64,000 nucleotides of DNA from Arsenophonus sp045399315 (GTDB lineage: Bacteria > Pseudomonadota > Gammaproteobacteria > Enterobacterales > Enterobacteriaceae). The notes beneath the pieces were generated by a model that worked only from the letters and a program-made list of their open reading frames with translations, was not told the DNA's origin and did not search any database. Shown here in pieces: positions 1-9,742 of this stretch; the first letter of the stretch is position 1; each line of letters opens with the position of its first letter. The stretch is taken from contig DAYVGO010000057.1 in the NCBI GenBank assembly GCA_045399315.1, positions 62,001 through 126,000 on the forward strand, in the 5' to 3' direction. The translations under genes and the position numbers were made by a program.

Positions 1-1
1 G

Positions 2-439
2 GTATTACGTAATGATATTCGGGTGATCGCAGCGGGTACGGGATGTAGTGATGATCTTCAACTTGAACCTTTACCAGATAATACTGATATACGTATTGGT
101 GATGTGATAGTCACTTCTGGTTTAGGTGGGCGTTTTCCTGAAGGCTACCCAGTTGCGATTGTTTCTTCGGTAAAACATGATACCCAGCACGCTTATACAA
201 TTATTCGTGCACGGCCTAGTGCGGATTTACAAAGACTTCGTTATCTCTTATTGTTATGGGGAAACTCAAGCGATCCTTCTTATCCTTTACCTCCATCAGA
301 AGTATATCGAGCAGCAAATGAGCGTTTAATGAAGATTCTGCCCCAGGTGTTTCCTAGCCCAAATGAGCCTCAAGGGCCACAGTTACCATCAACTGGGATG
401 AAAAACAATATAGTGCAATCTCCTGTGGTCACTCAGTAG
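2..439 (+). CDS. mreC: MreC, rod shape-determining protein (3' part)
   Basis: MreC is the periplasmic, membrane-anchored scaffold of the elongasome; it links MreB and MreD to the PBP2-RodA peptidoglycan synthase. The frame is open from the first base of the window, so the 5' end lies outside. The 145 residues seen are the end of the conserved beta domain (VTSGLGGRFPEGYPVA) followed by a proline-rich tail, as in enterobacterial MreC. The stop TAG at 437-439 is 42 bp upstream of mreD, so the two are clearly one operon. Identification rests on the domain motif plus the mreD-yhdE-rng order downstream, which is the E. coli order. Confidence 0.93.
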   Translation, partial: VLRNDIRVIAAGTGCSDDLQLEPLPDNTDIRIGDVIVTSGLGGRFPEGYPVAIVSSVKHDTQHAYTIIRARPSADLQRLRYLLLLWGNSSDPSYPLPPSEVYRAANERLMKILPQVFPSPNEPQGPQLPSTGMKNNIVQSPVVTQ

Positions 440-481
440 GAATTGCTACCGTGAAATCAAGGCAACTAAAGGAAACATAGA

Positions 482-970
482 ATGGATCAATACCGTGGTA
501 ATGGGCGGTGGATCATTCGGCTGTCCTTTTTAATTGCAATAATTCTGGAGCAAATGCCCTGGCCTGAACAGTTTATTTATTATCGGCCCACCTGGTTCGT
601 ATTAATTTTAGTTTACTGGGTTATGGCTTTGCCGCATCGGGTTAGTGTAGGTACCGGATTTTTTTTGGGGATCTTGATGGATTTGATCCAAGGCTCAGTC
701 CTCGGTGTACAAGCATTAGCTTATAGTATGATTTGCTATCTAGTATCCTATAAACATCAGCTTCTTCGTAATATGGCACTGTGGCAGCAATCACTTGTTA
801 TTGCTGCGTTATCAATGATTTTAAATCTTACCATATTCTGGGCAGAGTTTCTTTCTTCTTTTGTATTATTTCACCCTGAAATATTCTGGAATTGTTTGGT
901 TAATGCCATCTTGTGGCCTTGGATGTTTTTATTATTACGCAAAGTTCGCCGCCAGTTTTTAGTTCGTTAA
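482..970 (+). CDS. mreD: MreD, rod shape-determining membrane protein
   Basis: A 162-residue integral membrane protein, the same length as in E. coli. It has five to six hydrophobic segments and the typical N-terminus MDQYRGNGRWIIRLSFLIA. MreD belongs to the MreBCD-PBP2-RodA complex that organises lateral wall synthesis. ATG 482 is preceded by an AAGGAAAC element at a suitable distance. It lies between mreC and the remains of yhdE and looks fully intact, so rod-shape control is still under selection in this genome. Confidence 0.95.
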   Translation: MDQYRGNGRWIIRLSFLIAIILEQMPWPEQFIYYRPTWFVLILVYWVMALPHRVSVGTGFFLGILMDLIQGSVLGVQALAYSMICYLVSYKHQLLRNMALWQQSLVIAALSMILNLTIFWAEFLSSFVLFHPEIFWNCLVNAILWPWMFLLLRKVRRQFLVR

Positions 971-1012
971 AAATGGGCAGCCAATTGTCTATTTTTTCTG
1001 AGATTCTTTTCT

Positions 1013-1607
1013 ATGGTAAATAGTATTTATTTAGCGTCAGCTTCGCCAAGAAGGCATGAGTTAATTGAACAATTGGCTGGTTATTTGAAATTATTCTTCC
1101 TGAGGTACCTGAAATATGGTGTGAAGGAGAGACGCCTAGTGAATATGTTATTCGCTTAGCTTATGAAAAATCTCAAGCCGGTGTTGATATGGCACCGAAA
1201 CAATATCCGGTTTTGGGCGCTGATACTATTGTTGTAAATAACGGTAATATTTGGGGTAAGCTTAAGGATGAAAACCATGCTGCATAAATATTAAGACAAC
1301 TTTCAGATAAAACACATCAAGTGATGACCACAATCGCGTTCTCAGATAAAAAAAGACATTGTGTGATTTAATTGTCACCGAAGTAACATTACGACAGTTA
1401 ACGAATAAAGAAATTGATGAATATATTCTATCGGGTGAACCGATGGATAAAGCAGGAGCTTATGCTATTCAGTTAAAAGACGGTTATTTTGTTAGGCGGC
1501 TTGTCGGAAGTTATCACGCTGTAGTAGGTTTACCATTAGTGGAAACAGATGAATTATTGACTAAATTTCTAGCGTTAAATAATAGGAAGGAAAGTTATGT
1601 TAGCTGA
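1013..1607 (+). pseudogene. yhdE: Broken YhdE (Maf-type dTTP/UTP pyrophosphatase)
   Basis: Maf-type nucleotide pyrophosphatase that in E. coli hydrolyses dTTP, UTP and modified nucleotides. The N-terminus YLASASPRRHELIEQL starts at ATG 1013. The frame is lost near 1090 and the protein continues in another frame with PEVPEIWCEGETPSEYVIRL and the catalytic PVLGADTIV. There is a TAA at 1285-1287 where E. coli has Gln, and a second frameshift near 1360. The C-terminus KAGAYAIQ...GSYHAVVGLPLVET is well kept. Two frameshifts plus one stop make it a pseudogene. Its 3' end overlaps the start of rng by 11 bp, which may be why the tail still reads cleanly. Confidence 0.93.
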
Positions 1608-3066
1608 ATTATTAGTCAATGTAACACCTTCGGAAACGAGGGTGGCTTATATTGATGGTGGCGTGTTACAAGAAATTCATATTGAGCGTGAAGCAAAAAG
1701 AGGAATTGTAGGTAATATTTACAAAGGTCGTGTTAGTCGAGTTTTGCCTGGTATGCAGGCGGCCTTTGTTGATATTGGCTTGGAAAAATCCGCTTTTCTG
1801 CATGCCTCGGATATTATGCCACATACAGAATGTATTGCCGGTGATGAACGTAAAAACTTTCATGTGCGTGATATTGGCGAATTGGTTCGGCAAGGACAAG
1901 ATATTATGGTACAGGTTGTTAAAGATCCGCTTGGTACGAAAGGTGCTCGTTTAACAACTGATATCACATTACCCTCTCGTTATTTGGTTTTTATACCAGG
2001 TGCTTCACATGTTGGCGTTTCCCAACGAATTGAAGGAGAAGAAGAGCGAGAACGTTTGAAAAACATTGTCGAACTATTTTGTGATGAAAATGGTGGATTT
2101 ATTATTCGTACTGCAGCAGAAGGGGTCGGCGATGACGAGTTGGCACAAGATGCGGCCTTTTTGAAGCGTTTGTGGACTAAAATTGTTGAACGTAAAAAAC
2201 GCCATAAAACCCGTATGCAGATTTATGGTGAACTGGCTTTAGCACATCGTATTATTCGTGATTTTACGGGTGCATCCTTAGACCGAATTCGAGTTGACTC
2301 AAAGCTGACTTTTGTTTCATTAAAAGATTTTATTGATGAATATGTGCCTGAAATGACAGTAAAACTTGAACTGTATGAAGGGCTATTACCGATATTAGAT
2401 CTTTATGATGTAGAAAAAGAAATTCAACGTGCTTTAGAACGTAAAGTTGAATTAAAATCTGGTGGCTATCTGATTATTGATCAAACTGAAGCGATGACCA
2501 CAATTGATATTAATACTGGTGCTTTTGTTGGCCATCGTAACCTGGAAGAGACCATTTTTAATACCAATATTGAAGCATCACAAACCATAGCCAGACAGTT
2601 AAGATTACGCAATTTGGGCGGTATTATTATTATCGATTTTATTGATATGGTTGATCCTGAGCATCGCCGTCGGGTTTTGGCATCTTTGGAGCAATCATTA
2701 ATGAAAGATCGAGTTAAAACCACCATTAATGGTTTTTCCCAACTAGGATTAGTAGAGATGACCCGCAAAAGAACGCGAGAGAGTCTTGAACATGTTCTAT
2801 GTGATGAATGTCCAACTTGTCAGGGTAGAGGAACAGTAAAATCGGTAGAAACGGTCTGCTATGAAATTTTACGGGAAATTGTCCATATAAATCGTACTAT
2901 CGATGCAAATCGTTTCTTAGTCTATGCTTCAACCGCGGTGGTAGAAGCATTAAACGGTGATGAATCTCACGTATTGGCAGACGTTGAAATTTTTGTTGGC
3001 AAATCTGTCAAAGTTCAAGTTGAACCACTATATAGTCAGGAACAATTTGATGTTGTTATGATGTAG
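1597..3066 (+). CDS. rng: RNase G (endoribonuclease)
   Basis: RNase E/G family endonuclease of 489 residues, exactly the E. coli length. It matures the 5' end of 16S rRNA and takes part in mRNA turnover. The sequence shows an N-terminal S1-type RNA-binding region after the LLVNVTPSETRVAYIDGG start, the metal-binding catalytic aspartates in TTIDINTGAF (about residue 304) and IIIDFIDM (about 347), and the CPTC zinc link near 404-407. An AGGAAGG element precedes ATG 1597, which lies inside the end of yhdE, so translation may once have been coupled. It is followed after 54 bp by yhdP in the same operon. Confidence 0.97.
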   Translation: MLAELLVNVTPSETRVAYIDGGVLQEIHIEREAKRGIVGNIYKGRVSRVLPGMQAAFVDIGLEKSAFLHASDIMPHTECIAGDERKNFHVRDIGELVRQGQDIMVQVVKDPLGTKGARLTTDITLPSRYLVFIPGASHVGVSQRIEGEEERERLKNIVELFCDENGGFIIRTAAEGVGDDELAQDAAFLKRLWTKIVERKKRHKTRMQIYGELALAHRIIRDFTGASLDRIRVDSKLTFVSLKDFIDEYVPEMTVKLELYEGLLPILDLYDVEKEIQRALERKVELKSGGYLIIDQTEAMTTIDINTGAFVGHRNLEETIFNTNIEASQTIARQLRLRNLGGIIIIDFIDMVDPEHRRRVLASLEQSLMKDRVKTTINGFSQLGLVEMTRKRTRESLEHVLCDECPTCQGRGTVKSVETVCYEILREIVHINRTIDANRFLVYASTAVVEALNGDESHVLADVEIFVGKSVKVQVEPLYSQEQFDVVMM

Positions 3067-3120
3067 TTATGTTAGAGGCTAGATTGTCATTGTAGTAACT
3101 TCTTGTGGAAGGAGAGATGG

Positions 3121-6100
3121 GTGAAACGACTACCTAAGGTATTGGTAGCGATAAGCGTAATAATAGTACTTATTGTGGCATTAGCCATTATTGGTCTACG
3201 TCTTTTTCTTCCGCAGATTAATGAATATCATAGTCAACTTGAAGGGCAGCTTCAATCATTAACCGGCGTACCAATTAAAATTGGTCATATGGAAGGAGAA
3301 TGGGCTTCTTTTGGCCCAGTATTAACTTTTTCTGATGTAAGTGTTACTACTGAAAAAGCGAATATTAAGGTAAAAACAGTAAAATTTTCCCTCGATATAT
3401 GGCATTCGCTATTTTCTTTGCATCTCCGTTTTCGCGATATTATTTTCTATCAATTAAATGCTGATTGTTATAGGTCTCTAGAGTTTGCCAATGGAGGTGA
3501 TTTTAGTCATTTTAATTTAGATACTTTAGATGAACTGTTTTTAAAGCAATTTGATTATCTTACCCTAAAAGACAGCCGTATCACTTTTTTCACTCCATCG
3601 GCAGAGAAAAGGACATTAAAGATTCCTGAACTGACATGGTTGAACCAAAATGAATATCATCGAGCACAAGGATTTATAAATCTTGATAATTTTGAACAGC
3701 AGGAAGATCAGGATGCAATTCAAATTAAACTCAATCTGTATAATAAAAATGGCGTGATTAATGAGGGGACAGTTTACTTACAGGCAGATAATGTTAATTT
3801 GCGCCCATGGATAAGTCGTTGGCTACGTGATAGCACGGGATTAGAGGGAGCAGTATTTAGCCTTTCTAGTTGGATTACGATCAAAGATAGCCGTATCAAT
3901 GGTGGCCAACTACAGTTGCATCAGGGACAGGCAAATTGGAAAGTTGATGGTCAAGAGCATCAGCTAGCGGTTGATAATCTATTGTTGATCATGCGTCGTC
4001 AAGAAAATGGTTGGTTATTTAATATTCCACAGCTACAACATTTAAAAACCGATCAACAACAATGGCTTGAAGGCCAAATTTCTCTGCTCTATTTGCCACA
4101 ATCTCAAGCCCATCAAAATCAAGACCATTGGCGTATACGTGTTAATAATATTCAATTAGAGCGATTAAGAGCTATTTTACCTACTTTCTCTTTTTTCACA
4201 CCTGAATTTATCAGTGATTGGCAAAACCGGCAGCCAAAGGGGCAACTGGTGACATTGGCATTGGATATTACGCCTAAAAATCCAGAAAAGGCTTTAATTG
4301 ATGTAACTTGGCACGACATTAGCTGGATACGTTTGAAAGATTTATCCTCAATCAGCCATTTTAGTGGTTCATTGCGAGGTGGACAGCAAGGGGGAATATT
4401 TTCATTTAATTTAAATGACAGTCATATCGAATATGCGCCAATGTTTAAAGCGCCATTAGAAATTTCTCTTGGGCAGGGAACGATTTTTTGGTCTGAAGAA
4501 GACAAATTACGCCAAATTTGGAGTGAAAATTTGGATGTGCAAGCGAAATCACTCTGGATCACAGGCGATTTTCGTTATTTGGCACCTAAAGATCAACCGC
4601 CTACATTAAGTATTTTGGCTGCAGCAAGATTAACCAATGTGGGTGATGCATGGCGTTATTTTCCAGCAACTCTAATGGGTAAAGAATTAACTGATTATTT
4701 GACAAAAGCGATTATTGCCGGCCATGTAGATAAAGCAACCATAGTTTTTCACGGTGATCCGGCTGATTTCCCTTTTAAAAAGAATAATGGACAATTTCAA
4801 ATTTTTGTGCCTCTACGAGCAACAACTTTTAAGTATCAATCGGATTGGCCGACAATTTTTGATTTGGATATTGATCTTAATTTTGAACGTAATGGACTTC
4901 GGATGTTTGCCCCTGGCGTAAAATTAGGTGATGCGCAAGCGATAGATCTTAGCGCAGATATTACCGATTATAGTCAATCTAAATTATTAATAAAATCTAC
5001 CATTACTGGTGAAGGAAAAGCAATCCGTAATTATTTTGTCCATAGCATGATGGTGGGTTCGATTGGTAAAGCTTTAGATGCAGTGAAAATAGGCGGTAAA
5101 GTTAGTGGCAAATTGAGGCTTGATATTCCTTTAGCGGATGGCAGCAGTGTGATTGCTAGCGGTCAAGTTGATCTGAATAATAATGATGTCGATATTGCGG
5201 TTATTGATAGTCAAATGAAGAAGCTAACGGGACGTTTTTATTTTCATAATGGCGATTTGAAAAGTGAAAAATTGCAAGCTCACTGGTTTGGCCAACCGAT
5301 AAATCTAACCTTTAAGACTGCTAATGAGCGACAGAATTACTTGATTAATGTTAACGTTGCCGGTAACTGGCAAGCTAAAAAAATAGCCATTTTGCCTAAA
5401 TCGATTACACGTCATTTGGCGGGTAGTACAGCCTGGCAGGGTGAGGTTAATATTCAACTGCCCGATAAGGTAAACCAAAAACCAAGCTTATCTATTGATC
5501 TGAAAAGCAAATTAAGTCAGTTAACCAGCCTACTTCCGGCATTGGATAGCCAACAACTAAGGCAATTAGGGGAGATGCAAATTCGTGCTAGGGGTGATAC
5601 TAGTCAATTGCAAATTTATGGAGATATTGGTCAGCAACTTAGCTTCAATAGTCAATGGCAATTTGCTGATAAGCAAGTTCGTTTACTGAAGGGCGCTATT
5701 CAGCCATATAGGCAACAAAGAGTTGTTCTGCCAGACAGTCAGCAATTTATGATCAACTTACCTGAAATCAATGATGCGAGATGGTTTTCATTGTTGGCTT
5801 TACTTACTTCATCAAATTTAGCGCCACAAAATTATGCTAAATCGCTTGTTATACCTGATAACGTTACTGTTAACTTACTAAACATCACTATTGCTGAGCA
5901 GCGATGGAATAATGTGGTCTTTACCATTAATAAAACTGCCGAATTGACAAAATTTGTTGCTCAGAGCGATATGCTAAAGGGGAGCTTAAATATTCCGAAG
6001 CATGGTAATTGGCAAGCTAAGATTGATTATCTTTATTACAATCCAGAAATTACAAACAACCAGCAAAATTTCGCGGAAACAAATAACTCTGTGGTAAGAT

Positions 6101-6945
6101 ATGATATTTCAGATTGGCCAAATATAGATATTTATTGCTCGCAATGTTGGATTGCCGGCTATAAACTTGGTGAGCTTAAAGCGCAAATCATCCGTAATAG
6201 ACAGACGCTCATTTTAACCGAGGGATCTTTAATAAATAGTGCAAATAATCTGAAAATCTCTGGTATGTGGCATGCGGATCGACAAAATAGCACAACGATA
6301 AGAGGAACATTAAAAGGCAACCGATTTGATGATTTAACCGCTTATTACGGCATCTCAGTGCCTATTAAGCGGGCACCATTTAAAATTGATTTTGATTTGA
6401 ATTGGACAGCAGTACCATGGCAATTTGCGGTTGATAGTTTGAATGGTAATCTGAGTTTTAATTTAGCTAAGGGAGGAATTGCTCAGATGGGTGGGGGTCG
6501 CGCTGGTCAGCTGTTACGTTTTGTCAGTTTTGATGCACTTTTACGTAAATTGCAACTGGATTTTAGTGATACTTTTAGTAATGACTTTGAGTTTGATGCA
6601 ATTCGTGGTAGAGCCAATATAAAAAATGGCATTTTAAATACCGATGATTTTTATATTGATGGTTTAATGGCTGATATTACAATACATGGCAAAATTGACT
6701 TAATTCGTCGTGATATGAATTTAGAAGCTGTTATTACCCCTGAAATCTCCGCCACGGTGGGAGTTGCAACGGCGTTTGCTGTTAATCCTATCGCAGGTGC
6801 GGCAGTGTTTGCCACTAGTAGAGTATTGGTGCCATTATGGAATAAAATATCGGTTATTCGTTATCGAATTACTGGTAGTCTGGATCAACCCAAAATTGAT
6901 GAAACTTTGCGTCAATTGAATGAGAATCAACAGAATGACAACTGA
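3121..6945 (+). CDS. yhdP: YhdP, AsmA-family inter-membrane phospholipid transporter
   Basis: A 1274-residue AsmA/TamB-type protein (E. coli about 1266) that, with TamB and YdbH, carries phospholipids from inner to outer membrane. One N-terminal membrane anchor (about residues 5-30) is followed by a long beta-rich periplasmic body and the AsmA C-terminal region (GRANIKNGIL..., ATAFAVNPIAGAAVFATSR). I chose GTG 3121 because AGGAG lies about 6 bases upstream and VKRLPKVL aligns with the E. coli start; a TTG at 3103 would add six residues that overlap this ribosome site. The whole frame is open, which is striking beside so many broken neighbours. Its stop overlaps the next gene by 11 bp. Confidence 0.95.
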   Translation: MKRLPKVLVAISVIIVLIVALAIIGLRLFLPQINEYHSQLEGQLQSLTGVPIKIGHMEGEWASFGPVLTFSDVSVTTEKANIKVKTVKFSLDIWHSLFSLHLRFRDIIFYQLNADCYRSLEFANGGDFSHFNLDTLDELFLKQFDYLTLKDSRITFFTPSAEKRTLKIPELTWLNQNEYHRAQGFINLDNFEQQEDQDAIQIKLNLYNKNGVINEGTVYLQADNVNLRPWISRWLRDSTGLEGAVFSLSSWITIKDSRINGGQLQLHQGQANWKVDGQEHQLAVDNLLLIMRRQENGWLFNIPQLQHLKTDQQQWLEGQISLLYLPQSQAHQNQDHWRIRVNNIQLERLRAILPTFSFFTPEFISDWQNRQPKGQLVTLALDITPKNPEKALIDVTWHDISWIRLKDLSSISHFSGSLRGGQQGGIFSFNLNDSHIEYAPMFKAPLEISLGQGTIFWSEEDKLRQIWSENLDVQAKSLWITGDFRYLAPKDQPPTLSILAAARLTNVGDAWRYFPATLMGKELTDYLTKAIIAGHVDKATIVFHGDPADFPFKKNNGQFQIFVPLRATTFKYQSDWPTIFDLDIDLNFERNGLRMFAPGVKLGDAQAIDLSADITDYSQSKLLIKSTITGEGKAIRNYFVHSMMVGSIGKALDAVKIGGKVSGKLRLDIPLADGSSVIASGQVDLNNNDVDIAVIDSQMKKLTGRFYFHNGDLKSEKLQAHWFGQPINLTFKTANERQNYLINVNVAGNWQAKKIAILPKSITRHLAGSTAWQGEVNIQLPDKVNQKPSLSIDLKSKLSQLTSLLPALDSQQLRQLGEMQIRARGDTSQLQIYGDIGQQLSFNSQWQFADKQVRLLKGAIQPYRQQRVVLPDSQQFMINLPEINDARWFSLLALLTSSNLAPQNYAKSLVIPDNVTVNLLNITIAEQRWNNVVFTINKTAELTKFVAQSDMLKGSLNIPKHGNWQAKIDYLYYNPEITNNQQNFAETNNSVVRYDISDWPNIDIYCSQCWIAGYKLGELKAQIIRNRQTLILTEGSLINSANNLKISGMWHADRQNSTTIRGTLKGNRFDDLTAYYGISVPIKRAPFKIDFDLNWTAVPWQFAVDSLNGNLSFNLAKGGIAQMGGGRAGQLLRFVSFDALLRKLQLDFSDTFSNDFEFDAIRGRANIKNGILNTDDFYIDGLMADITIHGKIDLIRRDMNLEAVITPEISATVGVATAFAVNPIAGAAVFATSRVLVPLWNKISVIRYRITGSLDQPKIDETLRQLNENQQNDN

Positions 6946-7782
6946 CAATATTGCACTATTACAATTGTGTAGTGGAAAAAATACTAAACATAATCTGGCT
7001 CAGATAGAGCAACAAATAAAGCAATTGCCAAATGTGTAAAATTGGTTTTAACACCGGAAAATGCACTGTTATTTAGTGATAATATCAGTTACCGTAATTT
7101 TGCCGAATTACAGGGGCAGGGGCCCTTACAACATGCAATTGCTGAAATGGCTTGTCATTATCAGGTGTGGATATTAGTGGGTTCTATGCCATTAGTTAGT
7201 CGTGAAGATCCTACGCTTATTACCAGTAGTAGTCTGTTATTTGATGATAGCGGTGAAATTCGCGCTCGCTATGACAAAATACACATGTTTGATGTGAATA
7301 TTATTGAAGATGAACAAGGTATTTATAACGAATCCTCAATTTATCAACGTGGTGAACATATTACCATAGTTGATACGCCTGTTGGCCGTTTAGGAATGAC
7401 TATTTGTTATGATTTACGTTTTCCCAGTTTGTTTCAAGCATTAAGAGCAGAAGGGGCGGATCTTATCGCTGTGCCTGCTGCTTTTACTCGGTTAACTGGT
7501 GAAGCACATTGGGAACCACTTTTAAAAGCGCGCACGATTGAAAATCAATGTATTATTTTGGCGCCGGTACAAATAGGTGTGCATGGTCAACGTCGAACTT
7601 GGGGTCATTCAATGGTGGTTGATGGCTGGGGCAATATTTTGCAAGAAAATGCAGATGCAGTCAGTGTATTAACCCTTAATATTGATAGAGCCAGAGAAAG
7701 CTTGGTTAGTCTACGAGAACAGATGAAAGTTATAAAACATAATCGTTTTCGTTCCAGTTTGATGTCATTAATTGAAAACTAA
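6935..7782 (+). pseudogene. Nitrilase-superfamily amidase, one frameshift near the 5' end
   Basis: Carbon-nitrogen hydrolase of the Nit type, found between yhdP and tldD in Yersinia and Serratia but not in E. coli K-12; relatives include deaminated-glutathione amidases. ATG 6935 starts MTTDNIALLQLCSG, which reaches a TGTAA stop at about 7036. The rest reads one frame over: TPENALL (catalytic Glu), YDKIHMFDV (catalytic Lys) and MTICYDLRFPSL (catalytic Cys). Restoring a single G near 7034 would give LPNGVKLVLTPENA and an unbroken protein of about 282 residues. All three catalytic residues are present. Reinitiation at TTG 7042 would delete only the first strand. I treat it as a recent pseudogene. 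Confidence 0.85.
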
Positions 7783-7806
7783 ACGCCACAAAATGAGTAA
7801 ATAAAT

Positions 7807-9252
7807 ATGAGTTTAACTTCTGTCAGTGAATATTTACTGGCATCAAATGATCTTGATCAGCAGCATCTTCAGGATGTTTTAGCTTTACTTGCAGAGCGAC
7901 ATTTGGATTACGCGGATCTTTATTTTCAGTCGAGTTGCCATGAAGCGTGGCAATTAGAAGACGGAATTGTTAAGAGAGGATCTTATAACATTGATCAGGG
8001 AGTTGGTATTCGTGCTATTCGTGATGATAAAACCGGATTTGCTTATGCCGATCAGATCACTTTGCAAGCGTTACAGCAAAGTGCAAATGCAGCACGTAGC
8101 ATATTAAAACAAGGTGAGAATGGCAAAATTTGTCTACTTAGTAAGGTCGATTTTAAACATTTATATTCTACAACTGATCCATTACAAGCAATAAGTCCGC
8201 AAGAAAAAATAGCGTTGTTGCAGCGTGTTGATCAGGTTGCCCGGGCTGAAGATCCTCGCGTGCAAGAGGTTGATGTTAAGCTATCAGGTGTTTATGAACA
8301 TGTTCTGATAGCAGCAACGGATGGAACTTTGGCGGCTGATATTCGTCCGTTAGTACGCTTATCTGTCAGTGTGTTAGTAGAACATGACGGTAAACGGGAA
8401 CGTGCTGGAAGTGGTGGTGGTGGTCGTTATGATTATCAATATTTTCTGGAAACATACCAGGGCCAAGTTCGGGCAGAATATTATGCTCGAGAGGCTGTGC
8501 GTATAGCATTAGTCAATCTGGCAGCTATTGCTGCGCCGGCTGGAACAATGCCGGTAATACTAGGCGCTGGTTGGCCTGGTGTCTTACTGCACGAGGCAGT
8601 TGGTCATGGCCTTGAAGGTGATTTTAATCGGCGCGGAACATCCATATTTAGTAATAAAGTGGGTCACAGGGTTGCTTCAGAGCTTTGTACTGTAGTTGAC
8701 GATGCTACGCTAGTCGGGCGTAGAGGATCTTTAGCTATTGATGATGAAGGCGTACCGGGTAGATATAATGTCTTGATTGAAAATGGCATTTTAAAAGGTT
8801 ATATGCAGGACAAAATGAACGCGCGTTTGATGGGCGTTTTGCCAACCGGCAATGGTCGTCGCGAATCTTATGCTCATTTGCCAATGCCTCGTATGACAAA
8901 TACCTATATGTTAGCAGGACAGTCAACCCCTGAGGAGATAATAGATAGCGTTGATCGGGGTATTTATGCACCTAATTTTGCTGGTGGTCAAGTTGATATT
9001 ACTTCTGGCAAATTTGTTTTTTCGACTGTGGAAGCTTATTTGATCGAAAACGGGAAGATCACTAAGCCTATAAAGGGAGCAACATTAATCGGATCGGGTA
9101 AAGAGGCAATGCAGCAGATTTCAATGGTTGGCAATGATCTTAAACTTGATAGCGGTATTGGTGTTTGTGGTAAAGAAGGGCAAAGTGTTCCTGTTGGTGT
9201 TGGTCAACCGACATTAAAACTCGATAGCATGACGGTTGGTGGAACAGTGTAA
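7807..9252 (+). CDS. tldD: TldD, zinc metalloprotease subunit
   Basis: TldD pairs with TldE (PmbA) to form a heterodimeric zinc protease that trims unfolded peptides, including microcin B17 precursor and the CcdA antitoxin. It has 481 residues, the E. coli length. The metal-binding motif HEAVGHGLEGD begins at residue 262, and the conserved C-terminal glycine-rich part (VGVGQPTLKLDSMTVGG) is complete. It closes the mreC-tldD operon, 24 bp after the nitrilase gene. Its partner gene lies at 10625 in this window, closer than in E. coli, and is also intact, so the complex should be functional. Confidence 0.97.
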   Translation: MSLTSVSEYLLASNDLDQQHLQDVLALLAERHLDYADLYFQSSCHEAWQLEDGIVKRGSYNIDQGVGIRAIRDDKTGFAYADQITLQALQQSANAARSILKQGENGKICLLSKVDFKHLYSTTDPLQAISPQEKIALLQRVDQVARAEDPRVQEVDVKLSGVYEHVLIAATDGTLAADIRPLVRLSVSVLVEHDGKRERAGSGGGGRYDYQYFLETYQGQVRAEYYAREAVRIALVNLAAIAAPAGTMPVILGAGWPGVLLHEAVGHGLEGDFNRRGTSIFSNKVGHRVASELCTVVDDATLVGRRGSLAIDDEGVPGRYNVLIENGILKGYMQDKMNARLMGVLPTGNGRRESYAHLPMPRMTNTYMLAGQSTPEEIIDSVDRGIYAPNFAGGQVDITSGKFVFSTVEAYLIENGKITKPIKGATLIGSGKEAMQQISMVGNDLKLDSGIGVCGKEGQSVPVGVGQPTLKLDSMTVGGTV

Positions 9253-9274
9253 TAATATTTTGGATTATTATTAG

Positions 9275-9739
9275 ATGAATAGAAAAATTGTTATCTTAGT
9301 AATATTAGCCCTATTAATCGGTGCGGGAGTTTACTATAAATGGATGAGTTTGCACCAACCAGCAGTTATTGGTCCAGCGATAGAGTCAGCTTCTGTTCAG
9401 AAGATTGATCAATTAACTGCCCAGTAAAATGTTGTCAATTACCTGCGGCAATATCATAGATTACCGAATTTTTATGTCACCAAAAGAGAAGCGCAACAAA
9501 ATGGTTGGAACCCCAGAGAAGGTAATTTATGTCAGGTTATACCGGGCAAAGCAATTGGCTGGGATAGATATAATAGAGAAAAATGGCTACCATCTGCGCT
9601 AGATCGTCTCAATGGTATTAAGCATATATTAATTATCATTGTGGCCACCGAGGTAGTGAGTGATTGGCTACTTTATTCATCAGATGGATTGATTTATGTA
9701 ACCTTAGATCATTATAAAACTTTCTCAATAGTGAACTAA
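9275..9739 (+). pseudogene. Decayed barnase-family secreted ribonuclease
   Basis: Remains of a barnase/RNase N1-type guanyl ribonuclease. ATG 9275 opens a signal-peptide-like segment (VILVILALLIGAGVYYKW) and ends at an in-frame TAA at 9425. The mature domain then follows in the same frame: YLRQYHRLPNFYVTKREAQ, close to the barnase start YLQTYHKLPDNYITKSEA, and later LLYSSDGLIYVTLDHYKTF, close to barnase LIYKTTDHYQTF. Between about 9617 and 9660 the true sequence (INYHCGHRGSE) lies in another frame, so two compensating frameshifts remove the catalytic centre. Barstar-like gene follows 3 bp later. Dead toxin gene. Confidence 0.82.
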
Positions 9740-9742
9740 ATA

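Noticed and set aside
3103..3120. TTG 3103 as start of yhdP
   Set aside because: It would place the AGGAG ribosome site inside the coding sequence; GTG 3121 has correct spacing and matches the E. coli N-terminus.
9617..9660. Programmed frameshifting in the barnase-like gene
   Set aside because: Two opposite shifts and an upstream nonsense codon without a slippery site or downstream structure are plain decay.
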